Shown here: positions 42,252 to 52,349 of the stretch, one piece after another
Numbering within the stretch: position 1 is the first letter of the stretch
Layout of the letters: each line of letters opens with the position of its first letter
Assembly (NCBI RefSeq): GCF_000280495.2
Contig: NZ_CP018016.1
Span: 4,774,001 to 4,838,000, forward strand
Source: Kosakonia radicincitans DSM 16656
GTDB lineage: Bacteria > Pseudomonadota > Gammaproteobacteria > Enterobacterales > Enterobacteriaceae
Direction: 5' to 3'
Length of the DNA: 64,000 nt
Notes under the pieces: model-generated
Seen by the model: the letters and a program-made list of their open reading frames with translations, nothing else
What the model was told of the DNA's origin: nothing
Databases searched by the model: none
Program-made: the position numbers and the translations under genes

Positions 42252-42274
42252 TTCCCCCGCTTGCAGGCAGGGGA
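42252..42274 (-). terminator. thr operon terminator candidate
   Basis: TTCCCC-cgcttgcaggca-GGGGAA hairpin 10 bases after the thrC stop; the loop is long. Confidence 0.5.
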
Positions 42275-42284
42275 AGCAGAGAAA

Positions 42285-43571
42285 TTACGCGTTACGCATC
42301 ATCAACTGGCGTAATGCCGCGAAATCCGCAGGTAACTGATGGGAAAGCAGCGGCAGATCCGCGCGATCCGCCAGTTCCTTCGGCAACGGTAACGGTTCGC
42401 CCAAAATCTCTTCTACGCTCTCTTTGAATTTCGCAGGATGAGCCGTACCGAGGAACAGACCGTACTCGCCCGGATTAAGCTGATCGCGCAGGGCGCGATA
42501 TGCAATCGCGGCATGCGGTTCAGAAACGTAACCTTTATCCTTCAGCTCGCGCATGGCCGCTTTCGTCGTTTCATCGTCCACAGCAGCGTAACCCAGCTCA
42601 TTCAGACGCCAGATTTTACGGCGGAACAGCTCTTCAACGCGCGGCCAGTTATTTGGCTGGCTAACATCCATGGCGTTTGAGAGCGTCGCTTGCGTTGCTT
42701 TTGGCTGCCATTGCCCCTCTTTGAGGAAACGCGGCACGGTATCGTTGGCATTGGTCGCTGCGATAAAGCGTTTGATCGGCAGCCCCAGCGATTTCGCCAG
42801 CAAACCAGCGGTCAGATCGCCGAAGTTACCGCTCGGTACGGAAACCACCAGCTGGTTGCGCGCTTCCTGTGGCAACTGCGCAACCGCTTCGAAGTAGTAA
42901 CAAATCTGCGCCAGCAAGCGGCTGATATTGATCGAGTTCGCCGAGTTCAACCCCAGCGCGGTCTTCAGTTCTTCATCGTCGAAGGCCTGTTTCACCAGCG
43001 CCTGGCAGGCATCGAAGTCGGCATCAATCGCCACAGTTTCGATATTACCGCCCAGCGTACAGAACAGTTTTTCCTGCAACGGGCTGATTTTGCCTTGCGG
43101 ATAGAGGATCACCACGCGCACATTTTTCATGCCGTAGAAGGCATGAGCAACCGCAGCGCCGGTATCGCCCGAGGTAGCAGTCAGGATGGTCACCGGTTTA
43201 TCGCCGCTGATGGCGCTCAGCATCTGCGCCATAAAACGTCCGCCGAAATCTTTAAATGCCAGCGTTGGCCCATGGAACAGCTCCAGACAGCCGATATCGC
43301 TCTCTACCGGTTTAACCGGTGCCGGGAAAGCAAACGCGGCGCGTACCCGCGCTTCCAGTTCGTCCTGCGGAATTTCGTCGCCAATAAAAGCGGCTAGGAT
43401 CTTCGCGCTGCGGCTGACGAAATCCTGCTCCAGCATCGCGTCGATTTCCGTCAGGTTAAATTCCGGCAGCTCGTGCGGGAAAAACAGGCCCTGATTTTTG
43501 CCAAGCCCCTGCGTTACGGCCTGCGCAAAGCTGACCTGCTCGTTGTGATCTTTTAAGTTGTAGAGTTTCAT
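42285..43571 (-). CDS. thrC: ThrC, threonine synthase
   Basis: 428 residues, as in E. coli. PLP enzyme converting O-phosphohomoserine to threonine. The PLP lysine is in FHGPTLAFKDFGGRFMAQ. The phosphate-binding loop is TATSGDTGAAVAHAFYG, and SVPSGNFGDLTAGLLA follows. Third gene of the operon, 3 bases after thrB. Confidence 0.98.
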   Translation of the reverse strand: MKLYNLKDHNEQVSFAQAVTQGLGKNQGLFFPHELPEFNLTEIDAMLEQDFVSRSAKILAAFIGDEIPQDELEARVRAAFAFPAPVKPVESDIGCLELFHGPTLAFKDFGGRFMAQMLSAISGDKPVTILTATSGDTGAAVAHAFYGMKNVRVVILYPQGKISPLQEKLFCTLGGNIETVAIDADFDACQALVKQAFDDEELKTALGLNSANSINISRLLAQICYYFEAVAQLPQEARNQLVVSVPSGNFGDLTAGLLAKSLGLPIKRFIAATNANDTVPRFLKEGQWQPKATQATLSNAMDVSQPNNWPRVEELFRRKIWRLNELGYAAVDDETTKAAMRELKDKGYVSEPHAAIAYRALRDQLNPGEYGLFLGTAHPAKFKESVEEILGEPLPLPKELADRADLPLLSHQLPADFAALRQLMMRNA

Positions 43572-43574
43572 TGG

Positions 43575-44504
43575 TTATCCCACTACTCGTGCGCCCGCCG
43601 TATCCAGCCGGCAAATATGAACAAAGCCTTCCTGATTCTGCAGATAGTGTTTGCCAAGCCAGTCGGCTACGCGCTGAGCGGTATCCGGCTTATCGCATAA
43701 AGCAAACAGCGTTGGCCCGGAACCGGAGATCCCACAGGCCAGCGCGCCAATATCGGCCACTGCCTGACGCGCTTCGCCAAAGCCCGGCAGCAATTTCATG
43801 CGGTACGGCTCGGCAATCACGTCTTTCATCAATTTTGCCGCCAGCGCGGGCTGGCGGGTGTAGCAGGCGTGAATAAAGCCCGCCAGATGCCGCCCGTGAG
43901 CGATGCAATCCTGACGGCGATATTGCGCGGGCAAAATAGCGCGCGCTTCCGCCGTTGAGACTTTAATGCCCGGATAGGCCAGCACCCACAACCATTCATC
44001 AAAGCCTGGCACCTGCTGGCTGATAATGCCGCTTTCCTCGATCATCAACTGCATACCGCCGAGGAAACAAGGCGCGACGTTATCGTAATGCACGCTGCCT
44101 GAAATACGCCCTTCCAGCTCGCCCATCAGCGCCAGCATGCGCGTATCATCCAGCGGTTTACCGCAATACTCGTTCATCGCCACCAGCGCGGCAACAACGG
44201 AACACGCGCTGGAGCCGAGCCCCGAGCCAATCGGCATGTTTTTTTCCAGCGTCATTGCCACCGGAACCTGCTTGCCAATCGTCTGGCAGAACAGTTCCCA
44301 GCACTGATAAACGATATTTTCCTGCGGTTCAGTCGGTAATTTACTGGCAAAACGGCCAATATTCTTCAGGCTGAAATGTTCAGCGGCTTCCACCGAAACA
44401 TTATCGCCCAGCAAAGTTCCATCTACCGGCGTCACCGCCGCGCCCAGCACATCAAAGCCAACACTCATATTGGCGCTTGAAGCCGGAGCATACACCTTCA
44501 CCAT
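43575..44504 (-). CDS. thrB: ThrB, homoserine kinase
   Basis: 309 residues, GHMP kinase family. The ATP loop is [17 protein letters not shown], the N-terminal motif is [20 protein letters not shown], and the C-terminal motif is [12 protein letters not shown]. It phosphorylates homoserine. It follows thrA after one base. Confidence 0.98.
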   Translation of the reverse strand: MVKVYAPASSANMSVGFDVLGAAVTPVDGTLLGDNVSVEAAEHFSLKNIGRFASKLPTEPQENIVYQCWELFCQTIGKQVPVAMTLEKNMPIGSGLGSSACSVVAALVAMNEYCGKPLDDTRMLALMGELEGRISGSVHYDNVAPCFLGGMQLMIEESGIISQQVPGFDEWLWVLAYPGIKVSTAEARAILPAQYRRQDCIAHGRHLAGFIHACYTRQPALAAKLMKDVIAEPYRMKLLPGFGEARQAVADIGALACGISGSGPTLFALCDKPDTAQRVADWLGKHYLQNQEGFVHICRLDTAGARVVG

Positions 44505-44505
44505 G

Positions 44506-46968
44506 TCAGACTCCTAACTTCCAGGACAGGGTACGCAGCAGGTCTGCGAATACGCCAGCTGCTGTTACATCGTTACCCGCGCCGTAACCGCGTAATACCA
44601 ACGGCAACGGCTGATAATAGTGGCTGTAGAACGCCAGCGCATTCTCACCATTTTTCACTTTGTAGAGCGGATCATTACCGTCAACAGCGGCGATCTTCAC
44701 CCGACAGGTGCCATCTTCCTCAATATTACCGACATAACGCAGCACTTTTCCTTCATCACGGGCTTGCGCCACGCGAGAGGCGAACTCGTCATCCAGTTGC
44801 GGCAGGCGCGCCATCAAGCTCTCAACATCGCCGGACGCATCAAACGTTGCGGGTAAGACGGGCTCAATGACAATATCAGAAAGCTCCAGTTCTCGTCCGG
44901 TTTCACGAGCCAGAATCAACAGTTTACGCGCGACATCCATCCCGGAGAGATCGTCTCGCGGGTCCGGTTCGGTGTAACCCAACTCGCGCGCCAGTGCCGT
45001 GGCTTCCGAGAGGTTCATTCCCTCATCCAGTTTGCCGAAAATAAACGACAGTGAGCCAGAAAGGATCCCGGAGAAGTGCTGTAACTCATCACCGGCATTG
45101 AGCAGGTTTTGCAGGTTTTCAATCACCGGCAGGCCGGCACCAACGTTGGTGTCATACAGGAACTTACGGCGAGATTTCTCCGCTGCGCGACGCAACTGGT
45201 GATAGTAATCCAGCGACGAGGTGTTGGCTTTCTTATTCGGCGTGACAACGTGGAAACCTTCCCGCAGGAAATCCGCGTATTGATCGGCCATCGCCTGGCT
45301 GGAGGTACAGTCAACAATCACCGGGTTAAGCAGATGATACTCTTTCACCAGACGGATCAAGCGCCCCAGATTGAAAGGTTCTTTCGCCTCCGCCAGTTCG
45401 GCCTGCCAGTTTTCCAGATTCAGGCCATGCACATTGGTCATCAACGCTTTTGAATTCGCCACGCCGCAGACGCGCAGATCGATATGCTTGTTTTTCAACC
45501 AGCCTTGCTGACGCTTCAACTGCTCCAGCAGCGCGCCGCCGACACCGCCAACGCCAATGACAAAAACTTCAATCACCTGGTCGGTGTTAAACAGCATCTG
45601 GTGAGTAACGCGCACCCCAGTCGTCGCATCATCATTGCTCACCACAACCGAGATAGAGCGTTCAGAGGAGCCCTGAGCAATCGCCACAATGTTGATATTG
45701 GCGCGTGCCAGAGCGGCAAAGAATTTCGCCGAGATACCACGCAAGGTACGCATGCCATCGCCGACCACGGAGATGATCGCCAGACGCTCCATCACTGCCA
45801 GCGGTTCCAGCAGCCCCTCTTTGAGTTCCAGATAGAACTCTTCATTCATCGCTTTCTGAGCGCGAACACAATCGGACTGCGGCACACAGAAGCTGATGCT
45901 GTATTCCGAGGAGGATTGGGTGATCAAGACGACGGAAATCCCTGAGCGTGACATCGCCGCAAACACGCGGGCAGCCATGCCGACCATGCCTTTCATGCCC
46001 GGGCCTGAAACGCTAAACATCGCCATGTTGTTCAGGTTGGAGATCCCTTTCACCGGCAGACCATCTTCGTCCGACGTTGCACCAATGAGTGTGCCGGGAG
46101 CTTGCGGGTTACCGGTATTTTTAATCAGGCAAGGGATCTGGAACTGGGCAATCGGGGTAATTGTGCGGGGGTGAAGAACTTTGGCGCCGAAGTAGGAAAG
46201 CTCCATGGCTTCCTGATACGACATGGACTTCAGCAGCCTGGCGTCCGGCACCTGCCTCGGGTCGCAAGTATAAACGCCATCAACATCCGTCCAGATCTCA
46301 CAACAATCGGCGCGTAAACAGGCGGCCAGCACAGCGGCAGAGTAATCCGAACCGTTGCGCCCCAGCACCACCAGCTCACCTTTTTCGTTACCGGCAGTGA
46401 AACCAGCCATCAGCACCATATGATCTTGCGGAATGCGGCTGGCAGCGATGCGGCGAGTTGATTCTGCAATATCAACAGTCGATTCCAGATAGTGACCAAC
46501 GGCGAGTAATTTTTCCACCGGATCGATAACGCTGACTTTATGACCACGCGCTTCCAGCAGACCGGCCATGATGGCGATAGAGAGTTTTTCACCACGACAG
46601 ATCAGCGCCGCATTGATACTGTCCGGGCACTGGCCCAGCAGGCTGATACCATGCAGGACATGCTTGATCTGCGCGAACTCTTGTTCGACGAAGTTTTTTA
46701 ACTGTGTGAGGGGAAATCCAGGTTGCGCATCGGCCAGCCCTTGCAGCAGGTCAGCGAAAATACGTTCTGCATCGCTAATATTCGGTACTGCATCCTGGCC
46801 ACTGATGGTCTTTTCGATCATCGCCACCAGATGGTTGGTAATTTTCGCCGGGGCAGAAAGTACGGTCGCTACCTGCCCCTGCCTGGCATTGCTTTCCAGA
46901 ATGTCGGCAACACGCAGAAAACGTTCTGCATTTGCCACTGATGTACCGCCGAACTTCAACACTCGCAT
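44506..46968 (-). CDS. thrA: ThrA, aspartokinase I/homoserine dehydrogenase I
   Basis: 820 residues, the E. coli length. The N-terminal aspartokinase domain has [19 protein letters not shown] and [11 protein letters not shown]. Two central ACT domains (around [17 protein letters not shown] and [17 protein letters not shown]) carry threonine feedback. The C-terminal homoserine dehydrogenase has [17 protein letters not shown] and [17 protein letters not shown]. It commits aspartate to threonine synthesis. Confidence 0.99.
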   Translation of the reverse strand: MRVLKFGGTSVANAERFLRVADILESNARQGQVATVLSAPAKITNHLVAMIEKTISGQDAVPNISDAERIFADLLQGLADAQPGFPLTQLKNFVEQEFAQIKHVLHGISLLGQCPDSINAALICRGEKLSIAIMAGLLEARGHKVSVIDPVEKLLAVGHYLESTVDIAESTRRIAASRIPQDHMVLMAGFTAGNEKGELVVLGRNGSDYSAAVLAACLRADCCEIWTDVDGVYTCDPRQVPDARLLKSMSYQEAMELSYFGAKVLHPRTITPIAQFQIPCLIKNTGNPQAPGTLIGATSDEDGLPVKGISNLNNMAMFSVSGPGMKGMVGMAARVFAAMSRSGISVVLITQSSSEYSISFCVPQSDCVRAQKAMNEEFYLELKEGLLEPLAVMERLAIISVVGDGMRTLRGISAKFFAALARANINIVAIAQGSSERSISVVVSNDDATTGVRVTHQMLFNTDQVIEVFVIGVGGVGGALLEQLKRQQGWLKNKHIDLRVCGVANSKALMTNVHGLNLENWQAELAEAKEPFNLGRLIRLVKEYHLLNPVIVDCTSSQAMADQYADFLREGFHVVTPNKKANTSSLDYYHQLRRAAEKSRRKFLYDTNVGAGLPVIENLQNLLNAGDELQHFSGILSGSLSFIFGKLDEGMNLSEATALARELGYTEPDPRDDLSGMDVARKLLILARETGRELELSDIVIEPVLPATFDASGDVESLMARLPQLDDEFASRVAQARDEGKVLRYVGNIEEDGTCRVKIAAVDGNDPLYKVKNGENALAFYSHYYQPLPLVLRGYGAGNDVTAAGVFADLLRTLSWKLGV

Positions 46969-47000
46969 GGTTTTACCCCTTGATCTTTGGTCGAAAAAAA

Positions 47001-47025
47001 AGCCCGCACTGTTCAGGTGCGGGCT
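47001..47025 (-). terminator. thr attenuator
   Basis: AGCCCGCAC-ctgaaca-GTGCGGGCT (minus strand) followed by eight T, between the leader peptide gene and thrA. Ribosome stalling at the Thr/Ile codons of thrL prevents this hairpin from forming. Confidence 0.93.
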
Positions 47026-47048
47026 TTTTTCTGTGTTTCCTGTACGCG

Positions 47049-47117
47049 TCAGCCCGCACCGTTACCTGTGGTAATGGTGATGGTTGTAATAATGGTAATG
47101 GTGCTGATGCGTGTCAT
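47049..47117 (-). CDS. thrL: ThrL, thr operon leader peptide
   Basis: 22 residues, starting [18 protein letters not shown] and ending NGAG. Eight Thr and six Ile codons make it a sensor for charged threonyl- and isoleucyl-tRNA. E. coli ThrL has 21 residues and starts MKRISTT, so this is a slightly longer variant with Thr at position 2. Confidence 0.95.
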   Translation of the reverse strand: MTRISTITIITTITITTGNGAG

Positions 47118-47164
47118 AGATGTTGTGTGCTCTGTAATATTATCTGTCTGTGCTGTATGCCTAT

Positions 47165-47195
47165 ATTGGTTAAAGTATCTGCCCGCTTAAGTCAA
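47165..47195 (-). promoter_or_regulatory. thr operon promoter
   Basis: The minus strand has TTGACT (47190-47195), then ATACTTTAACCAATATAGGC, which is the conserved core of the E. coli thrL promoter at the same distance from the leader peptide. Confidence 0.8.
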
Positions 47196-47327
47196 TTTAT
47201 TTTTATTTTTTACATTTTTATTCGCCTTCCCGGCTGCGCTGAAACGACAGTTAATTTCAGCGCGACAGGGTCATTACAACAATAGATTTCAGCGGCTTTA
47301 ACTATAAAACAAACTTATCGCAGTGAC

Positions 47328-48014
47328 TTACTCGGAGAGTTTTTTTTCAATATCATGCAGCAATCGGTGCAACATTGCCGTGTCGCGCTGTTCAAGCAGA
47401 CCAAGACGCTGATCCAACCAGTCCGCCATTTTTATATCGTCCGCAACGCCAAGTTTCTCCAATAATTCACGAGCCCGCAAACGCAATGCGCGCAACTGAT
47501 TATCATCAACCGGAGCCGCTTGCTGAGGTGCTTGTTGCATTAATGACGCTAATTGATAGCAAAAAACCATTACTGCCTGCCCCAGATTCAGCGATGGATA
47601 ATCCGCAGCCATCGGCACGCCGGTTAAGATGTCCGCCAGCGCCAGCTCTTCATTGGTTAAACCGGAATCTTCGCGACCAAAAACCAGCGCAGCACTGCCA
47701 AGCCACGTGCGTTTCTCTTGCAATAGCGGCACCAGTTCTGCTGGCGTCGCGTAATAATGGAACTTCGCCCGGCTACGCGCCGTGGTCGCAATGGTGAACT
47801 GAACATCCGCCAGCGCGTCGGCAAGCGTCGCATAACGTTTAACATTATCAAGGATATCGCCGGAACCGTGGGCAACACGGCGCGCACCTTCCTGTAAATG
47901 CGCATCGCTATCGACAATGCGCAAGTCATGAAACCCCATGGTTTTCATCGCCCGGGCAGCGGCGCCGACATTTTCGGGCCTTGCGGGGCAAACGAGTACA
48001 ACAGCCAATTGCAT
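47328..48014 (-). CDS. yjtD: YjtD, TrmH-family RNA methyltransferase
   Basis: 228 residues, SPOUT superfamily (TrmJ/TrmH type). It begins LAVVLVCPARPENVGAAARA. The SAM-binding trefoil-knot motifs are LVFGREDSGLTNEEL and YPSLNLGQAVMVF. The C-terminal helix region matches E. coli YjtD closely (LGLLEQRDTAMLHRLLHDIE). The precise RNA target is not established. Confidence 0.92.
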   Translation of the reverse strand: MQLAVVLVCPARPENVGAAARAMKTMGFHDLRIVDSDAHLQEGARRVAHGSGDILDNVKRYATLADALADVQFTIATTARSRAKFHYYATPAELVPLLQEKRTWLGSAALVFGREDSGLTNEELALADILTGVPMAADYPSLNLGQAVMVFCYQLASLMQQAPQQAAPVDDNQLRALRLRARELLEKLGVADDIKMADWLDQRLGLLEQRDTAMLHRLLHDIEKKLSE

Positions 48015-48357
48015 CTTACTTTCTCTTCTTACTGATTCCGCAGGAGAATGTGACAGACATCAACATACTACGCAGAGCGAATTTACAATTTTCTAACACG
48101 AATCACTGATTTTCAGATTACGCACAATTAAAAAAAGCTAAACTGTTTATCAGCAATCGTACCTGCTAAGATGTTAACAGAAGGGGCTTATCCCTATGTT
48201 TATACATAGTATTTTATTACAGTATTTCGTTCTTGTATTGGATTCATCATATTTATCAATTAATATGCGCAACTAGTTGGTTTATTGATAAATAGTCGCA
48301 AGCGCTGGCATTTGGCTGTGAGGATTTCGCCAGACTGTTAACGTGCTACAATTGAAC

Positions 48358-48371
48358 TTGATATATGTCAA
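48358..48371. promoter_or_regulatory. FNR-box-like site upstream of arcA
   Basis: TTGATATATGTCAA fits TTGAT-N4-ATCAA with one mismatch. It lies about 290 bases upstream of arcA, where E. coli arcA has an FNR-activated promoter. The whole gap 48015-48412 holds the arcA promoters and no convincing gene on the plus strand. Confidence 0.7.
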
Positions 48372-48412
48372 CGAAGCGTAGTTTTATTGGGTGTCATTTA
48401 CGTCTTAGCCTG

Positions 48413-48553
48413 TTATGTTGCTGTTAAAATGGTTAGGATGACAGCCGTTTTTGACACTGTCGGGTTCAGAGGGAAAGTGCCCACGACCAAGCTAATGATG
48501 TTGTTGACGTTGATGGAAAGTGCATCAAGAACGCAATTACGTACTTTAGTCAT
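48413..48553 (-). CDS. yjjY: YjjY, small protein opposite the arcA leader
   Basis: 46 residues. Begins MTKVRNCVLDALSINVNNII and ends VILTILTAT, nearly the same as E. coli YjjY. It lies antisense to the arcA 5' untranslated region. Strong conservation could reflect the RNA leader rather than the peptide; no ribosome site is evident. Confidence 0.6.
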   Translation of the reverse strand: MTKVRNCVLDALSINVNNIISLVVGTFPLNPTVSKTAVILTILTAT

Positions 48554-48647
48554 GTTATGCCGTCATGTTAATTTTCGACATGCACCAGGCTGGTCAGGGA
48601 CTTTTGTACTTCCTGTTTCGATTTAGTTGGCAATTTAGGTAGCAAAC

Positions 48648-49364
48648 ATGCAGACCCCGCACATTCTTATTGTTGAAGACGAGTTGGTAACACGCAACAC
48701 GTTAAAAAGCATTTTCGAAGCAGAAGGCTACGATGTCTTTGAAGCGACTGATGGCGCTGAAATGCATCAGATTCTTTCTGAAAATGATATCAACCTGGTG
48801 ATTATGGATATTAATCTGCCAGGTAAAAACGGTCTTTTGCTGGCGCGCGAACTGCGTGAGCAGGCGAACGTCGCCCTGATGTTCCTGACCGGACGTGATA
48901 ACGAAGTCGATAAGATTTTGGGACTCGAAATTGGTGCCGACGACTACATCACGAAGCCGTTCAACCCACGTGAACTGACTATCCGCGCACGCAATCTGCT
49001 GTCCCGTACCATGAATCTGGGCACGGTCAGCGAAGAACGCCGCAGCGTTGACAGCTACAAGTTCAACGGTTGGGAGTTGGATATCAACAGCCGCTCACTG
49101 ATCAGCCCAAACGGCGAACAGTATAAGCTGCCGCGCAGTGAATTCCGCGCGATGCTGCACTTCTGCGAAAATCCGGGGAAAATCCAGTCCCGTGCCGAAC
49201 TGTTGAAAAAAATGACCGGCCGCGAGCTGAAACCACACGACCGTACCGTGGACGTGACGATTCGCCGCATTCGCAAACATTTTGAATCCACGCCGGACAC
49301 ACCGGAAATCATCGCCACCATTCACGGTGAAGGTTACCGTTTCTGCGGCGACCTGCAGGAATAA
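48648..49364 (+). CDS. arcA: ArcA, aerobic respiration response regulator
   Basis: 238 residues, as in E. coli. The receiver domain has the acidic pair in [11 protein letters not shown], the phosphorylated Asp in [13 protein letters not shown], and the Lys in [13 protein letters not shown]. The OmpR-type winged helix ends [12 protein letters not shown] ... [17 protein letters not shown]. With ArcB it represses aerobic metabolism when oxygen is low. A terminator at 49382-49401 follows. Confidence 0.99.
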   Translation: MQTPHILIVEDELVTRNTLKSIFEAEGYDVFEATDGAEMHQILSENDINLVIMDINLPGKNGLLLARELREQANVALMFLTGRDNEVDKILGLEIGADDYITKPFNPRELTIRARNLLSRTMNLGTVSEERRSVDSYKFNGWELDINSRSLISPNGEQYKLPRSEFRAMLHFCENPGKIQSRAELLKKMTGRELKPHDRTVDVTIRRIRKHFESTPDTPEIIATIHGEGYRFCGDLQE

Positions 49365-49381
49365 GCGAAGATTGATAAAAA

Positions 49382-49401
49382 AAGCGGCGCTCAGGCGCCG
49401 C
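49382..49401 (+). terminator. arcA terminator
   Basis: AGCGGCGC-tcag-GCGCCGCT followed by TTTTT, 18 bases past the arcA stop; AAAAAAA on the other side lets it act in both directions. Confidence 0.9.
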
Positions 49402-49415
49402 TTTTTTATTGTCAC

Positions 49416-50038
49416 CCTTAAACCACCTCCTGGGGAGGTGGTGATTGATCCTGTAAGGCTATAGCCTGAAGAATGCCCATGCCGGAATATCTCTGCTTAC
49501 TCACCACAAGTAAAAGGAGACAAACCGACATGGGGCTTTACAGGAGTTCATCACATGTATATTGGCGTTGTAAATATCACATAGTCTGGACGCCTAAGTA
49601 CCGTTTCAGGATCCTGAAAGATAAGTTGGGCAAGGAACTTTACAGGACAATCTACATTCTCTGCGGAATAAAGGATTGTGAGGTTCTGGAGCTAAATGTT
49701 CAGCCAGATCATGTACATCTGGTCGTAATAGTCCCGCCGAAAATCTCGATATCAACTCTAATGGGGCATCTGAAAGGTCGCAGCGCAATCAGACTCTACA
49801 ATCGTTTCCCACACATAAGAAAGAAGCTATGGGGCAACCACTTTTGGTCACGTGGCTACTTTGTAGATACTGTCGGTGTGAACGAGGAAATTATCAGACG
49901 ATATGTGAGGCATCAGGAGAAAACGGAACAAATACATGAACAGCAAATGGAATTGCTAGAGTAGTAAGCGGGAAGTGACAATAGCCCCCCTTACAGGGGG
50001 CATTCTCAAAAGCCACCTTCTAAGAAGGTGGTCTTTTA
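49416..50038. mobile_element. IS200-type insertion sequence
   Basis: It holds a single Y1 transposase gene. Subterminal hairpins of the IS200/IS605 kind are ACCACCTCC-tgg-GGAGGTGGT (49421-49441) at the left and CCACCTTC-taa-GAAGGTGG (50013-50031) at the right. An internal hairpin (CCCCC-ttaca-GGGGG, 49986-50000) follows the gene. No target duplication or terminal inverted repeat is expected for this family, so the outer ends are approximate. It lies between the arcA terminator and creA. Confidence 0.8.
49530..49964 (+). CDS. tnpA: IS200-family transposase TnpA (Y1 HUH)
   Basis: 144 residues from the ATG at 49530, which has GGAG ten bases upstream and gives MGLYRSSSHVYWRCKYHIVW. The HUH motif is PDHVHLVV and the nucleophilic Tyr is in IRRYVRHQEKTE. 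It cuts and joins single-stranded DNA at the end hairpins. The gene looks intact. No tnpB accompanies it. Confidence 0.92.
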   Translation: MGLYRSSSHVYWRCKYHIVWTPKYRFRILKDKLGKELYRTIYILCGIKDCEVLELNVQPDHVHLVVIVPPKISISTLMGHLKGRSAIRLYNRFPHIRKKLWGNHFWSRGYFVDTVGVNEEIIRRYVRHQEKTEQIHEQQMELLE

Positions 50039-50044
50039 CTTCCA

Positions 50045-50518
50045 CTATTTGCTCCACGGAATGATAGGAACTGCGCTTAAGGCATTCTTCGGCGAACCTT
50101 CGACGACTTTGTCGGAGTAGGCTAAATATGCCAAAGTGTTACGTTTTGCGTCATAGAAACGCACCACCTGCAATTTTTTAAATACCAGCGAAGTCCGTTT
50201 CTGGAAGACCACATCGCCCTGTGCCTTGCCGTTTTTAATTTTATCGCTCAGTTCAACCGGCCCAACCTGCTGGCAAGAAATGGCAGCATCTGAAGTGTCC
50301 TCCGCCAGCCCCAGCCCGCCTTTGATACCGCCGGTTTTCGCCCGGCTGATATAACAGGTCACGTTTTTAACGTCCGGGTCGTCAAACGCCTCAACTACAA
50401 TTTTGTGATCCGGGCCAAACATTTTAAATACCGTATCCACAGAACCAATCTGTTCCGCCTGGGCTGAACTGCACGCCATCAATATCAACGCAGGAATGCA
50501 TAACTTCGTGTATTTCAT
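50045..50518 (-). CDS. creA: CreA, conserved periplasmic protein
   Basis: 157 residues, the E. coli length. The signal peptide ends SSAQAEQI. The mature part has [20 protein letters not shown] and [20 protein letters not shown]. The start at 50518 ([11 protein letters not shown]) is preferred over 50551. Function is unknown. The E. coli partners creB, creC and creD, which should follow, are absent; an IS200 copy lies there instead. Confidence 0.93.
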   Translation of the reverse strand: MKYTKLCIPALILMACSSAQAEQIGSVDTVFKMFGPDHKIVVEAFDDPDVKNVTCYISRAKTGGIKGGLGLAEDTSDAAISCQQVGPVELSDKIKNGKAQGDVVFQKRTSLVFKKLQVVRFYDAKRNTLAYLAYSDKVVEGSPKNALSAVPIIPWSK

Positions 50519-50733
50519 ATTGTTACCATTTTTGAATATTACGTTTAGCAACTATTCAGTTTTCAAATGAGAAACTGTTTGCAGATCACCGATTTACAAA
50601 ATTTATGATGAAAATCAGTCACAATGCGGATTTGTGCACAAAAAAAACACCGAATGCTAAAGCCTTAAAAACCCGCTATTATCCGTCCCCTGGTATCAGG
50701 TGTTCATCGCTGTATTAAGGAAGAGGATATTGT

Positions 50734-51606
50734 ATGGATCAGGCTGGGATCATTCGCGACCTACTCGCCTGGCTGGAAGGCCATCTGGATCAGCCGCTCT
50801 CATTAGATAATGTGGCGGCAAAAGCGGGCTATTCCAAGTGGCATTTGCAACGGATGTTCAAAGACGTCACCGGCCACGCCATTGGTGCTTACATCCGCGC
50901 TCGTCGCCTGTCAAAATCCGCAGTCGCATTACGGCTTACCGCCCGTCCTATTCTTGATATTGCGCTACAGTATCGTTTCGATTCACAGCAAACGTTCACC
51001 CGTGCTTTCAAAAAACAGTTTACCGTCACGCCAGCGCTCTATCGCCGTTCGCCGGACTGGAGCGCCTTTGGCATCCGCCCGCCGCTGCGTCTTGGCGAGT
51101 TTACCTTGCCTAAACATGAATTTGTAACGCTGCCGCAAATGCACCTGATCGGCACAACGCAGAGCTATACCTGCTCGCTGGAGGAGATCTCCGATTTCCG
51201 CAACCAAATGCGCATCCAGTTCTGGCGTGAATTTTTAAGCAATGCGCCGACGCTTCCTCAGGAGTTGTACGGGCTGCACGAACCGCGCCCCAGCCTTGAG
51301 AAAGATGATGAGCAGGAGGTGTTTTACACCACGGCGCTGACGCCGGAAATGGCGAATGGTTATTTGAGCAATGCGCAGCCGGTATTACTGGAAGGCGGCG
51401 ATTACGTGGCTTTCTCTTTTGAAGGCTCTCCGGACGGGCTACAGGACTTTATTCTGACCGTTTATGGCACGTGCATGCCCATGCTCAACCTTACGCGCCG
51501 CAAAGGTCAGGATATTGAGCATTTCTACCCGCAGCATGACGACTCACGCGATCGTGAGCCGCCGTTACACATTCGCTGCGAATATCTGGTGCCTATCCGC
51601 CGTTAA
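50734..51606 (+). CDS. rob: Rob, AraC/XylS-family transcriptional activator
   Basis: 290 residues. The N-terminal double HTH starts GIIRDLLAWLEGHLDQPLSL and has GYSKWHLQRMFKDVTGHAIG and FDSQQTFTRAFKKQFTVTP. A C-terminal GyrI-like ligand domain follows from about residue 125. It activates mar/sox/rob genes (efflux, solvent tolerance) on binding bile salts or dipyridyl. Its stop overlaps the convergent gpmB stop by four bases. Confidence 0.97.
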   Translation: MDQAGIIRDLLAWLEGHLDQPLSLDNVAAKAGYSKWHLQRMFKDVTGHAIGAYIRARRLSKSAVALRLTARPILDIALQYRFDSQQTFTRAFKKQFTVTPALYRRSPDWSAFGIRPPLRLGEFTLPKHEFVTLPQMHLIGTTQSYTCSLEEISDFRNQMRIQFWREFLSNAPTLPQELYGLHEPRPSLEKDDEQEVFYTTALTPEMANGYLSNAQPVLLEGGDYVAFSFEGSPDGLQDFILTVYGTCMPMLNLTRRKGQDIEHFYPQHDDSRDREPPLHIRCEYLVPIRR

Positions 51607-52250
51607 CGCTGTAATTCATCCAGCGCAGGGGCGTCGAGATGCGAAACATCGCCTGCAGTTTCCACCACCCAGCCGGATGCCAGCCACGGGCTGTGCTGGT
51701 AATCGATGCGGGAGATGGAGCAGTTGCGCAGACGCAGACGGCGTTCAGCATAAGCCGGAAGCCCGAGAATGGTACTCACCAGGCAGCCCAGCGCCATACC
51801 GTGACTGACCAGCATCGGGCGGCTTCCTTCCGGTAGCTCCAGACAAGTAGCCAGCGCGGCGTGCATACGATCGCTCAGCTCCTGCATCGACTCACCGTCA
51901 GGAATACGGCCATCTGCCGTGCCATTCACTAACTGCCGACGCCAGCTCTCTTCTTCTTCCGTCAGGGAATCGATATGGCGGCGTTCGAGCACGCCCATGT
52001 CCAGCTCGCGCAGGCGTGGCTCAAGCGTAATTTCGCAACCGCAGGCATCAGCGATGATCTCCGCCGTGCGACGGGTACGCCCCAGATCGCTGGCAATAAT
52101 ATGGGTGATGCCCAGCGCTTTCGCGCGTTCAGCCACCTGCCACGCCTGCGTTTCCCCTTTGTCGGTTAACGGACTGTCTGACTGGCCTTGAATACGACGC
52201 TCGGCGTTCCACTGCGTTTCACCGTGGCGAACAAGGTATACCTGTAACAT
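51603..52250 (-). CDS. gpmB: GpmB, histidine-phosphatase family protein
   Basis: 215 residues, the E. coli length. The catalytic motif LVRHGETQWNAERRIQGQSD has the phosphorylated His; the second His is in LVSHGMALGCLV. It is related to cofactor-dependent phosphoglycerate mutases; the true substrate is uncertain. Confidence 0.95.
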   Translation of the reverse strand: MLQVYLVRHGETQWNAERRIQGQSDSPLTDKGETQAWQVAERAKALGITHIIASDLGRTRRTAEIIADACGCEITLEPRLRELDMGVLERRHIDSLTEEEESWRRQLVNGTADGRIPDGESMQELSDRMHAALATCLELPEGSRPMLVSHGMALGCLVSTILGLPAYAERRLRLRNCSISRIDYQHSPWLASGWVVETAGDVSHLDAPALDELQR

Positions 52251-52349
52251 GCTTTTTTATCCATTATACTGCGATGAATTTATTATCTGAGGAAGGTCTT
52301 TGTCCGGGATAAAGAACGCGTCTCGTTTCGGACAAGCCAATTATAGATT

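Noticed and set aside
48387..48626. 79-codon plus-strand frame upstream of arcA
   Set aside because: It lies in the arcA leader opposite yjjY, has no ribosome site and resembles nothing.
49421..50031. End hairpins at the IS read as two ordinary terminators
   Set aside because: They flank a Y1 transposase, are similar to each other, and arcA already has its own terminator; they fit IS200 ends.
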